Assembly (NCBI GenBank): GCA_041228335.1
Contig: CP166130.1
Location: 768,638 to 832,637 of the forward strand
Length of the DNA stretch: 64,000 nt
From: Alphaproteobacteria bacterium LSUCC0684
Lineage (GTDB): Bacteria > Pseudomonadota > Alphaproteobacteria > Puniceispirillales > UBA1172
Direction: 5' to 3'
The notes beneath the pieces were generated by a model, which saw nothing but the letters and a program-made list of their open reading frames with translations, did not search any database and was not told where the DNA came from. Position numbers and translations under genes: made by a program. Below, one piece after another: positions 8,663 through 15,462 of the stretch (its first letter is position 1; each line of letters starts with the position of its first letter).

Positions 8663-9547
8663 ATGACAGGGCAAATGCCTGACCGGCTGGATTTTATTTG
8701 GAGTGATCTGTTCGGGCAGTCGGCAACCATGGCGCAGCTGGTTGTGCTTCTGTTTGTTGCGTCGCTCATACTGCTTCTCTTGTCGCTGGTCAGTTTTCAA
8801 TTGTCCCGCATCCGCAAGCCTGAGACTGACCGGGGAAATTCAACCAGCAGCAATCCTTCCATGAGCAAGGCGTCAACTGGTTCCACCTCAAAGGATCAGC
8901 CTGTTCTTCGGGTCTCGTGGGGGCAGATCGAAGATAAGAGAGAGCCCCAGCCCACCGAGGCAGCGGCAAGGCAAATGGAGCCGGATATTCGTTTCGATAA
9001 GGCCCATCCCAGGATGGCGGCGGCATCCCAGACCGGCGGCCAGCCGACACCACCCGGCGTCAGCATGGAGGAGATGCCGCTTAATGTCACCTATCTCAAC
9101 CGGAACAACCGGGACAGCGCAGGAGTGGTGCTGGCAGAACAGCCGACCGAAGGCAGCAGAATAGGCCCGCTCTATTTCAACCAGCCGAAAACCGCTCCGG
9201 AAGAGGAAACGCTGGCGGCTAAGGTGACGGAACAGAGTGAAGACAGTATTGACGGATTTATTATCAAGCAGCGCAGCCGCAGAGCACCGGCCGCGGCAAC
9301 GCACGCCAACAAGATTGATCCGGAGGAAAGTTCCCAATTCTCGGCGGTTGAAGCATCGGCGGCCGCTGCCCCGTCATTTTCGATGGATCGATCAGAAGAC
9401 GTAACCCTGATTGAACTGGGCAAGATCGAGGCCAGGATGAAGCAGTTGAAACAGTTTTATCAGAACGGTCATATTTCATCAGCTATTTATGCCGAGCAAA
9501 GTCGGCAATTATTTGAGGAAGCTCGGCGGTTGATGTCAAAATCCTGA
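8663..9547 (+). CDS. Membrane-anchored protein of unknown function with SHOCT-like C-terminus
   Basis: A 294-residue protein I do not recognise as a named family. Residues about 24-46 form one strong membrane helix (AQLVVLLFVASLILLLLSLV). About 50-240 are polar, low-complexity and probably disordered, rich in E, Q, P, T and S. The last 45 residues (LIELGKIEARMKQLKQFYQN onward) resemble the short SHOCT-type helical pair, which often acts in oligomerisation. AGGAAG lies directly against ATG 8663, so ATG 8675 may be the true start. It precedes the orphan ParA gene by 185-200 bases on the same strand. Confidence 0.7.
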   Translation: MTGQMPDRLDFIWSDLFGQSATMAQLVVLLFVASLILLLLSLVSFQLSRIRKPETDRGNSTSSNPSMSKASTGSTSKDQPVLRVSWGQIEDKREPQPTEAAARQMEPDIRFDKAHPRMAAASQTGGQPTPPGVSMEEMPLNVTYLNRNNRDSAGVVLAEQPTEGSRIGPLYFNQPKTAPEEETLAAKVTEQSEDSIDGFIIKQRSRRAPAAATHANKIDPEESSQFSAVEASAAAAPSFSMDRSEDVTLIELGKIEARMKQLKQFYQNGHISSAIYAEQSRQLFEEARRLMSKS

Positions 9548-9597
9548 ACAGAACCCGGGATAGGCACTGATACAAATGGGCTCTGTGACTTACGTTT

Positions 9598-9683
9598 GAA
9601 ACATGCTAGTTTCGATATAAGAGTTTAATGAAAGAATTATTCTTAAATAGGTAATTCAATAGAAAGCGCTATTTGTTTGAATT
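9598..9683. promoter_or_regulatory. AT-rich leader with two inverted repeats before the ParA gene
   Basis: The 185-base spacer before parA is much more AT-rich than its surroundings. It holds GAAAC-N6-GTTTC (9598-9613) and AATTCAA...TTGAATT (9653-9659 / 9677-9683). These are possible operator sites for ParA autoregulation or an unlinked regulator. No parS consensus is present. Confidence 0.3.
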
Positions 9684-9744
9684 TATGTAATTATTTGTTG
9701 TAGCGTTTTGTTTTGATAATAAGCCCGGGCAATTGACTTCATTC

Positions 9745-10467
9745 ATGATTACTTCAGGCATCATGATAGCAAATGTGAAAGGCGGGGTGGGGAAGAGCAC
9801 TCTTACCTGCTATCTTGCGGACTATTTGCGCATGCGCAAGCCGCGGCTTTCCATGACCGTTATAGACACAGACCTGCAGGGCAGCAGCTATGAAAGCCTG
9901 TCGCCGGTCTTTCCCGCAGGCAAGGTCAAGCATCTGCCGATCAGCGGGCGTTACGATGCGGTCAATGTCATGACCCTTGATACCTTGATGCGGAGTGAGC
10001 TTTCTTACAGCAATCATGTCATGCTGCTCGACACGTCGGCGGGAAAACCTGAAACCCTTCATCAGGCGATGATGATGTGCAAATGCCTCCTTGTCCCTGT
10101 TTCCCTCTCCTGGACGGATATCCGCCCGACTTCAGATTTCATTCGTGAGATACAGGAGCTGAAAGACAACGCAGGCAGCCTTACGCCTCATATCATTGTT
10201 GTGCCGAACAGGCTTGCGCCCCAGCAGCGCAACTTGAACTATCTGGCAAAGGCGTTGACGGATCTTGATGTCGTCATTGCTCCAGGCTTGTCGGAACTAT
10301 CGGTCATCAAACACAAATCAGAGCAGTTTTCCGGGCTGATCGGTACCCATGGCACCAGATTTTTTGAAGAATTTGAACGCTTTGGGCAATTCATCTGCGA
10401 TTATGTGCTGACGGGCAAACTTGATGAGATCTACAGCGACACGAATGTTGTGCCCTTGCGTGGCTAG
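9745..10467 (+). CDS. Orphan ParA/MinD-family ATPase
   Basis: About 240 residues with the deviant Walker A motif KGGVGKSTL near the N-terminus, VIDTDLQGSS (switch I/A' region) and MLLDTSAGKPE (Walker B). This places it in the ParA/MinD/SIMIBI group, which dimerises with ATP and positions DNA or protein cargo. No parB follows, and the genome's main parAB is not here. Possible starts are TTG 9733, ATG 9745 and ATG 9763; 9745 keeps a full first beta-strand. The cargo may be one of the two flanking membrane-anchored proteins (inference). Confidence 0.85.
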   Translation: MITSGIMIANVKGGVGKSTLTCYLADYLRMRKPRLSMTVIDTDLQGSSYESLSPVFPAGKVKHLPISGRYDAVNVMTLDTLMRSELSYSNHVMLLDTSAGKPETLHQAMMMCKCLLVPVSLSWTDIRPTSDFIREIQELKDNAGSLTPHIIVVPNRLAPQQRNLNYLAKALTDLDVVIAPGLSELSVIKHKSEQFSGLIGTHGTRFFEEFERFGQFICDYVLTGKLDEIYSDTNVVPLRG

Positions 10468-10526
10468 CCTTATTAAGCGATAAAGACACCACAATCTTTT
10501 ATATTGTCAGCACCGGTTGAATTGAA

Positions 10527-10913
10527 ATGAAAAATCTTGTCTTCCTGGCTGTTCCGCTGATTGCTATCGGCACCTATCTCTATATTCAGACTGGAATCAC
10601 CAATGAAGAGCGGCGCGAAATCACCGCTGAAATTGTGCTTGTGAACGAATGTGATGTTCCGTCAGCCTACTTTGCCGTCAAGAAACTTGAATCCGGCCGA
10701 ACCTATTCCCTCGCCAAGGGTCAGGCCAGCATCGATGCGATAAAGGGGGAGAAACTCCAGCTGGTGCTGAGCCCGAAATATAAAGATGTTGAATACGACG
10801 GGATGATATTCAAGGCCAGCGAATTTCAGCGGGTGACAGCGGATTGCTCTTTTGGCGAAAGACAGCGGGGCGTGACGGACGGGCTCAAGAATACGTTCAG
10901 TGGCGGCGGTTGA
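10527..10913 (+). CDS. Small membrane-anchored protein of unknown function
   Basis: 128 residues. The N-terminal MKNLVFLAVPLIAIGTYLYI is a signal anchor or uncleaved signal peptide, followed by a roughly 100-residue soluble domain with two cysteines (NECDVPSA and TADCSF) that could pair in the periplasm, and a glycine-rich tail. It lies 59 bases after the ParA gene on the same strand and may be cotranscribed. I recognise no family. The Shine-Dalgarno sequence is weak. Confidence 0.6.
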   Translation: MKNLVFLAVPLIAIGTYLYIQTGITNEERREITAEIVLVNECDVPSAYFAVKKLESGRTYSLAKGQASIDAIKGEKLQLVLSPKYKDVEYDGMIFKASEFQRVTADCSFGERQRGVTDGLKNTFSGGG

Positions 10914-11050
10914 TCCGGGGCTTGCCAAAAGACTCAGGTGATTTTTTCCATCGGCTTTTCTGATCAGGCGTCAGGCCTTTTCTGATTTGATCTTGCACAA
11001 CTCTATCCTATCATGATGGATGAAACCTCAACGCGCCTCCATGTTTTGAA

Positions 11051-11908
11051 ATGAGCACATATCTGACAACAAAGGAAGTCGCCGCCCTGATGCGTGTCAA
11101 GGAGCGCAAGATCTATGATCTGGTTGCCCGCTCGCTCATCCCGTTTCACAAGACAACGGGCAAGCTTCTTTTCCCGCGGGATGAAATCATGCACTGGCTT
11201 GAAAAGGGCCGGAAGCCGCTCAACGTGCCAGCCACAATCACGGGCAGCCATGATCCATGTCTTGAGGATGTATTGCGGCAGTCCGGCGTCAAGATTGCAA
11301 CCATCTGGAATGGCAGCAGCGAAGGGCTTGATCTTGTTGAAGAAGGCAATGCAGCGGCGAGTGCCCTGCATATCTTTGACCCCGATGCCGGATCATGGAA
11401 CATTAATGCCGTCCGGGAACGATTTGCTTCGGGAAATTTTGTGCTGATCGAATGGGCAAGGCGACAGCGGGGGTTGATCACCGCGCGTGATCTCGAAGGT
11501 CAGATCAATGAATTCAGGGAAATAATCGGCCATCGTATCTGTGTCCGGCAGAAAGGTTCTGGCAGCCAGTTACTTTTTGACAGCCTGATGGCGGAACACA
11601 AGATCGATCCGGGGGCAATCCACAAAACGGCCGAAAAACACACCGAACTTGAAGCGGTTCTGGCATTGATTGAAGGGGTGGCGGATATTTCCTTCGGGCT
11701 TGAGTATCTTGCCAGGAGGTATCGTCTTGGTTTTGTGCCAATGCTGGAAGAACGTGTGGATCTTCTGGTCTCACGGCAGTTTTATTTCGAGGAAGGGTTT
11801 CAGCAGTTTCTCGGTTTCTGTAAAAGCCCCGAATTTGAACGGATCAGAAAGGACTACCCCGGGTATGATTTTGGCCATCTCGGGGCTGTTCATTTCAATT
11901 CGCTGTAA
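11051..11908 (+). CDS. Excisionase-type HTH regulator with PBP-like sensor domain, probable tungstate/molybdate regulator
   Basis: 285 residues. Residues 1-55 are an excisionase/MerR-like helix-turn-helix (YLTTKEVAALMRVKERKIYD), and about 70-275 match the PBP-like domain (ICVRQKGSGSQLLFDSLMAE, GVADISFGLEYLARR, LGFVPMLEERVDLLVS) found in one-component oxyanion sensors and beside molybdopterin genes. It converges on tupBCA with only 45 bases between them, so control of that transporter by tungstate or molybdate is likely but inferred. It lacks the TOBE domain of ModE. No strong Shine-Dalgarno precedes ATG 11051. Confidence 0.8.
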   Translation: MSTYLTTKEVAALMRVKERKIYDLVARSLIPFHKTTGKLLFPRDEIMHWLEKGRKPLNVPATITGSHDPCLEDVLRQSGVKIATIWNGSSEGLDLVEEGNAAASALHIFDPDAGSWNINAVRERFASGNFVLIEWARRQRGLITARDLEGQINEFREIIGHRICVRQKGSGSQLLFDSLMAEHKIDPGAIHKTAEKHTELEAVLALIEGVADISFGLEYLARRYRLGFVPMLEERVDLLVSRQFYFEEGFQQFLGFCKSPEFERIRKDYPGYDFGHLGAVHFNSL

Positions 11909-11910
11909 TG

Positions 11911-11939
11911 TTCCGGTGGCAGAACGACCGCCGCCGGAA
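11911..11939. terminator. Bidirectional hairpin terminator between convergent genes
   Basis: TTCCGGTGGC / GCCGCCGGAA, a 10-bp stem with one G-T wobble and a 9-base loop, fills the 45-base gap between the HTH-PBP regulator (plus) and tupA (minus). Its position between converging stops supports a shared terminator; U-runs are short on both sides. Confidence 0.55.
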
Positions 11940-11953
11940 AGATAGTGCCGGAT

Positions 11954-12766
11954 TTATTCGGCGCTGGGGAAAAACAGTTTTTTGCCATTCACTTCATAGG
12001 ACGCGATAGCATCCTGCCCTTTCGCCGAAATCAGCCAGTCAATGAAGGCCTGGCCTTCTTTGGCTTTGACGGTGGGGCATTTTTCAGGGCTGATCAGCAT
12101 CACGCCATAGGGATTGAACATGGTCTTGTCCCCCTCGACCATGATCCTGAAATCATCCTTATTGCCAAAATTTATCCATGTTGCACGGTCCGTCAGGGTA
12201 TAGGCGCCCATGCCGATTGCCGTATTGATCGTCGCGCCCATGCCGGACCCGGTTTTACGATACCAGCTGCCTGATGCGGCTTCCTGATCAACACCGGCGG
12301 CGGCCCAGAGTGATTTTTCCTTGCTGTGGGTGCCGGAGTCATCCCCGCGGGAGGCAAAGAACGCTTGTGTTGCAGCAATTTTCTTCATTACTGTTGCGGC
12401 ATCATTGAGGCCGGCAATCCCGGCCGGATCAGCTGCAGGTCCTATGATGACAAAATCGTTATACATGACGTCATAGCGGCGGGAGGCATATCCATCGGCG
12501 ACAAACTTGTCTTCGCGCTTGCGGCTGTGGACGAGCAGAACATCTCCATCGCAGTTCATGGCGTTCTTGATCGCCGCACCGGTGCCAACGGCCACGACAT
12601 GGACGGTTATGCCGGTATCCGCCTTCACCCGGGGCAGGATATAGTCATAAAGACCTGAGTTTTTGGTCGAGGTGGTTGACTGGACGATGATTGAGCTTTC
12701 GGAAAGCGCCGGGCCCGCGATCAATGAGGCGAGGAACAGAGGGAGGAGAAAGTATTTAATCATCAT
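11954..12766 (-). CDS. tupA: Tungstate ABC transporter substrate-binding protein TupA
   Basis: 270 residues with signal peptide MMIKYFLLPLFLASLIAGPA and predicted cleavage near ALS-ES. The mature start IIVQSTTSTKNSGLYDYILP carries the TTS-type oxyanion site of TupA/WtpA proteins; later MYNDFVIIGPAADP, SRGDDSGTHSKE and ASGSWYRKTGSGMG are characteristic of TupA. It would bind tungstate in the periplasm for TupBC, feeding tungsten-pterin enzymes. Unusually for this window, the binding-protein gene is last in its operon. AGGAA precedes the ATG pair. Confidence 0.92.
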   Translation of the reverse strand: MMIKYFLLPLFLASLIAGPALSESSIIVQSTTSTKNSGLYDYILPRVKADTGITVHVVAVGTGAAIKNAMNCDGDVLLVHSRKREDKFVADGYASRRYDVMYNDFVIIGPAADPAGIAGLNDAATVMKKIAATQAFFASRGDDSGTHSKEKSLWAAAGVDQEAASGSWYRKTGSGMGATINTAIGMGAYTLTDRATWINFGNKDDFRIMVEGDKTMFNPYGVMLISPEKCPTVKAKEGQAFIDWLISAKGQDAIASYEVNGKKLFFPSAE

Positions 12767-12801
12767 GGGTGTTTCCTTTCATGGTTGAGGTGAGGTCCTT
12801 G

Positions 12802-13515
12802 CTAGATGACGATCTTGCCCGCCAGATAGGCTTGAGCTTTGTCGGAAGAGGGTTTCTTGAAAAACCGCGATGCCGGGCTGTGCTCGCAAAGCCTGCCCGC
12901 GTTGAGGAAAATCACGTCATCGGCAAGTCGCCTGGCCTGGCTGATATCATGGGTGACGGCCACCACCTTGGTGCCGGACTGGCTTTCTGCTGAGATGATA
13001 TCTTCGATGATCTTGGTCGAGGCTGGGTCAAGATTGGACGTGGCTTCATCAAGAAAGAGAATTTTCGGGCGGGTGACGAGCGCGCGCGCGAGCGCCAGCC
13101 GCTGCTTCTCACCACCCGAAAGCAGCCGGGCGGATTGTTGGGAAAGATGGTCGAGGCCAACCTTTTCCAGTATCTCGTGAATATGTCGGTGATCTGTTTG
13201 GTGTTGCTGGTGTGCCGCAAAGAGCATGTTTGCAAGAACACTGCGCCGCATCATGGTCGAGGTCTGAAAAACCATGGACTGCTGCTGCCGTATGCCGGCA
13301 TTGAGGGGCAGGTTTCCGAAAAGCATCGTGCCGGCATCGATTTCCGTAAGCCCGTGAAGGCACCGGATAAAGAGACTTTTGCCAGCCCCGTTCGGGCCCA
13401 TGATCACGGATATCCCTTCACGTTCAATCGTGCAGCTGACGTCATGAAGAAGCCGGCGTCCTCCCCGGGTCACGGAAATATTTTCAACGCAAATGGGGAG
13501 TATCTCGCTAGACAT
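12802..13515 (-). CDS. tupC: Tungstate ABC transporter ATPase TupC
   Basis: 237 residues: Walker A GPNGAGKS, Q-loop VFQTSTMMRRSV, signature LSGGEKQR, Walker B ILFLDEATSNLD (Ala-Thr replaces the usual Pro after DE, as in several oxyanion ATPases), and the switch VTHD. The C-terminal NAGRLCEHSPASRFF is the normal short end. The start overlaps the stop of tupB by 8 bases and tupA follows after 35 bases, so it is the middle gene of a tupBCA operon. Confidence 0.92.
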   Translation of the reverse strand: MSSEILPICVENISVTRGGRRLLHDVSCTIEREGISVIMGPNGAGKSLFIRCLHGLTEIDAGTMLFGNLPLNAGIRQQQSMVFQTSTMMRRSVLANMLFAAHQQHQTDHRHIHEILEKVGLDHLSQQSARLLSGGEKQRLALARALVTRPKILFLDEATSNLDPASTKIIEDIISAESQSGTKVVAVTHDISQARRLADDVIFLNAGRLCEHSPASRFFKKPSSDKAQAYLAGKIVI

Positions 13516-14215
13516 AGGCTTTGTCTTTTGCAGATTGCTTGAGCCAGGTTGCCAGAAAGTTCACCAGCATGGCCATTGCAAGCAGAATTAAACCAAGCGC
13601 CAGCGCCAGCGCCAGCTCACCTTTCGATGTCTCAAGGGCAATCGTGGTGGTCATCACCCGGGTGACGTGATCGATATTGCCGCCGACAATGATCACGGCG
13701 CCAACCTCCGAGATGGCGCGCCCGAACCCCGCCAGCACGACGGTGAGAAGGGAATATCTGGCATCGATGATATAGGCTTTTACCGCGGCTGATCTTGACA
13801 CGACGAGCGATGTGAAAAGATCACGGTAATCCTCCTGCAGGTCTTCGATGATCTGGCAGCTCAAGGCGGCGACAATTGGCGTGATCAGCAGTATCTGGGC
13901 AATGATCATCGCCGTCGGCGTGTAAAGCAGGCCAAGCCAGCCGAGCGGGCCGGAACGCGACAGATGCAGGTAGACAAGCAGTCCCACCACGACCGGCGGC
14001 AGACCCATGAGCGAATTCAGCATGCTGATGGCCGTGCCGCGCCCGGGGAAGCGCTGGATCGCCAGAAACGTGCCTATTGGCAGGCCAAGAAGGCAGGATA
14101 CCCCAAGCGCGGTGAGGCTGACCTGCACCGAAAGCAGGATGATTTCCATCAATTCCCTGTCGGCCGTTGCAAGAAGCCGGAAAGCGGTTGAAACAGATTC
14201 CCAGTAAATATCCAT
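13508..14215 (-). CDS. tupB: Tungstate ABC transporter permease TupB
   Basis: About 235 residues with five or six membrane helices and the typical QVSLTALGVSCLLGLPIGTF and GFGRAISEVGAVIIVGGNI segments of the TupB/CysT permease group. ATG 14215 (MDIYWESV) is preferred over an upstream in-frame TTG at 14242, although its Shine-Dalgarno (GGA) is weak. It is the first gene of the operon and faces a small plus-strand gene across an AT-rich region. Confidence 0.9.
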   Translation of the reverse strand: MDIYWESVSTAFRLLATADRELMEIILLSVQVSLTALGVSCLLGLPIGTFLAIQRFPGRGTAISMLNSLMGLPPVVVGLLVYLHLSRSGPLGWLGLLYTPTAMIIAQILLITPIVAALSCQIIEDLQEDYRDLFTSLVVSRSAAVKAYIIDARYSLLTVVLAGFGRAISEVGAVIIVGGNIDHVTRVMTTTIALETSKGELALALALGLILLAMAMLVNFLATWLKQSAKDKAYV

Positions 14216-14232
14216 TCCGGCATTATAATGCG

Positions 14233-14279
14233 ATAATTTCAAAAATCATGTAAAAAAAACATATTTACGGAAAAATTAT
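14233..14279. promoter_or_regulatory. Nested inverted repeats upstream of tupB
   Basis: AT-rich dyads just upstream of tupB: ATAATTT (14233-14239) with AAATTAT (14273-14279), enclosing GTAAA-N9-TTTAC (14250-14268). This is a plausible operator for the tungstate-responsive regulator. Assignment rests only on position and symmetry. Confidence 0.35.
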
Positions 14280-14370
14280 GGATGCAACCCCGGGCGCAAT
14301 GAAAACGCAGATTATTGAAAATACAGATTAAGGTTGGATGAAAAGCACGGATCGTGGGTATACTCAGGAT

Positions 14371-14547
14371 ATGCGAAACCTGATTATTGTCATCATAGCA
14401 GTGGTGGTTATTGCCGCGGGGTCTTTCGCGGTGGCGCCATATCTGCGGCCGAATAACGATGCTTTCGCACCAGACGAGCCGTCGGCGCATGTATCAAAAA
14501 GGCTCAAGGGAATCTTCAAGGGGATGGGAAGCAGTTTTTCAAACTGA
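14371..14547 (+). CDS. Small single-pass membrane protein
   Basis: 58 residues starting MRNLIIVIIAVVVIAAGSFA, a strong membrane helix, followed by a short polar, basic tail ending GIFKGMGSSFSN. AGGA lies 3 bases upstream of the ATG and a longer in-frame start exists at 14338. Size and composition fit a real small protein, but I cannot name a family, and nothing but its position between tupB and csp gives context. Confidence 0.5.
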   Translation: MRNLIIVIIAVVVIAAGSFAVAPYLRPNNDAFAPDEPSAHVSKRLKGIFKGMGSSFSN

Positions 14548-14613
14548 ATGCCGCCGCGAGCATCTTTCCTGAAAAGCCGGTAAGGCAAGCCGGCTTCCCC
14601 CTGTTCAGACACG

Positions 14614-14647
14614 AAATCGCTGAGCCATAAAGACAGCTCAGCGATTT
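14614..14647. terminator. Long perfect hairpin between the small gene and csp (bidirectional terminator candidate)
   Basis: Perfect 12-bp stem AAATCGCTGAGC / GCTCAGCGATTT with a 10-base loop. The stem ends in TTT on either strand. It lies between a plus-strand gene ending at 14547 and the minus-strand csp gene ending at 14695, so it can serve both. Confidence 0.6.
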
Positions 14648-14664
14648 ATGTGCAGGTAATGTCC

Positions 14665-14684
14665 TCAACCTGAAAGCAGGTTGA
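14665..14684 (-). terminator. Hairpin directly after the csp stop codon
   Basis: Perfect 8-bp stem TCAACCTG / CAGGTTGA with the tetraloop AAAG, 10 bases beyond the csp stop. With the hairpin at 14614-14647 it makes a tandem 3' structure that may protect the csp mRNA; no U-run follows. Confidence 0.5.
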
Positions 14685-14694
14685 AGTCAGAGCT

Positions 14695-14901
14695 TTAGTT
14701 GGCTTTGAGATTGACGGCAGCCTGTTTGCCGTTCTTCTGGGTCTCAAGCTCAAAAGAAACGCTCTGGCCTTCTTTGAGTTCACTCATGCCGGAATTCTGC
14801 ACGGCGCTGATATGAACGAAAACGTCCTGCTTGCCATCTTCCGGCTCGATGAAGCCGTAGCCTTTGACAGGGTTAAACCATTTCACTGTTCCAACAGTCA
14901 T
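14695..14901 (-). CDS. CspA-family cold-shock RNA chaperone
   Basis: 68 residues, a single cold-shock domain: [20 protein letters not shown] contains RNP1 (KGYGFI) and DVFVHISAV is RNP2. It binds single-stranded RNA and melts secondary structure. GGAGAA precedes the ATG. Length is standard for alphaproteobacterial Csp proteins. It stands alone, with hairpins downstream and a 560-base spacer upstream. Confidence 0.96.
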   Translation of the reverse strand: MTVGTVKWFNPVKGYGFIEPEDGKQDVFVHISAVQNSGMSELKEGQSVSFELETQKNGKQAAVNLKAN

Positions 14902-14968
14902 CTTATTCTCCGTTGATCGGGGTTATGGTCTGCAACCTCCATTCAGTGACGAAGAAAAACTGCGAACC

Positions 14969-15018
14969 AATTTGCCAATGGGGCAAATTAGGACCGATTT
15001 CACATATAATTTGCCAAT
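14969..15018. repeat. AATTTGCC repeat cluster upstream of csp
   Basis: AATTTGCCAAT occurs as a direct repeat at 14969-14979 and 15008-15018. The first copy also forms a perfect inverted repeat AATTTGCC-N5-GGCAAATT (14969-14989). The cluster lies 68-117 bases upstream of the csp start, suggesting a regulator-binding array or cold-responsive element. Confidence 0.45.
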
Positions 15019-15203
15019 TGTCCACAATTTTTATTACCTGCGGTGCAAAAGCAAGCCTTTGCCACTGGCGGGGCTAATATCGCCTTTACCGGCCGCGTGG
15101 CCGGAAAAACAGGTCTTTTACCCCGGCATGCTCAAAACTCCCCGGCATGCCCATAATTTAACCTTTGGCCCCCCGGTGCCATGGGATGTTTTATCGGCAG
15201 AAA

Positions 15204-15232
15204 TTGGGTTTATACTATTGAAAACATATAAT
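15204..15232 (+). promoter_or_regulatory. Sigma70-like promoter of the adhesin gene
   Basis: -35 box TTGGGT (15204-15209), 17-base spacer and perfect -10 box TATAAT (15227-15232). Transcription would start near 15239, placing the 11-G tract in the first 30 bases of a roughly 220-base 5' leader. Confidence 0.5.
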
Positions 15233-15255
15233 AATTATATTTGCCTAATAAAGGC

Positions 15256-15266
15256 GGGGGGGGGGG
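15256..15266 (+). repeat. 11-G homopolymer tract in the adhesin leader
   Basis: Eleven consecutive G residues, the longest homopolymer I noticed in the window, lying about 17 bases after the predicted transcription start and 197 bases before the adhesin ATG. Such tracts vary in length by slipped-strand mispairing in other bacteria. Confidence 0.8.
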
Positions 15267-15462
15267 TGCCGTCGCTGAAAAAATTATGTTTTGTTAACTT
15301 TTTATTAACCTTTCTGCTGTACATTGGATAGCAGGCCTGCTTCAGCAGAATCGCCATGTGTTGGCTATCAGGTTTGGTTTGTGTCTTCGGGGGAAGTTCT
15401 GTGATTGGTGCTGACGGGCTTGTGATGAAACCAGTACGCACAGACCACGAGGATGCCTGACC

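Larger units (their letters stand above)
14902..15462. other. Long non-coding spacer between csp and the adhesin gene
   Basis: 561 bases without a credible gene; open frames here have no ribosome-binding site and no protein-like composition. It holds the csp leader, the AATTTGCC repeats (14969-15018), a sigma70-like promoter facing the adhesin (15204-15232), an 11-G tract (15256-15266) and an AT-rich stretch up to about 15330. Confidence 0.7.

Noticed and set aside
9598-9613. GAAAC...GTTTC repeat as a parS site for the nearby ParA
   Set aside because: It does not fit the parS consensus TGTTNCACGTGAAACA and no parB is present.
14864-15331. A plus-strand open frame crossing the csp leader and the poly-G tract
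   Set aside because: No ribosome-binding site, begins within the csp gene, and reads through promoter-like AT-rich DNA and the G tract.
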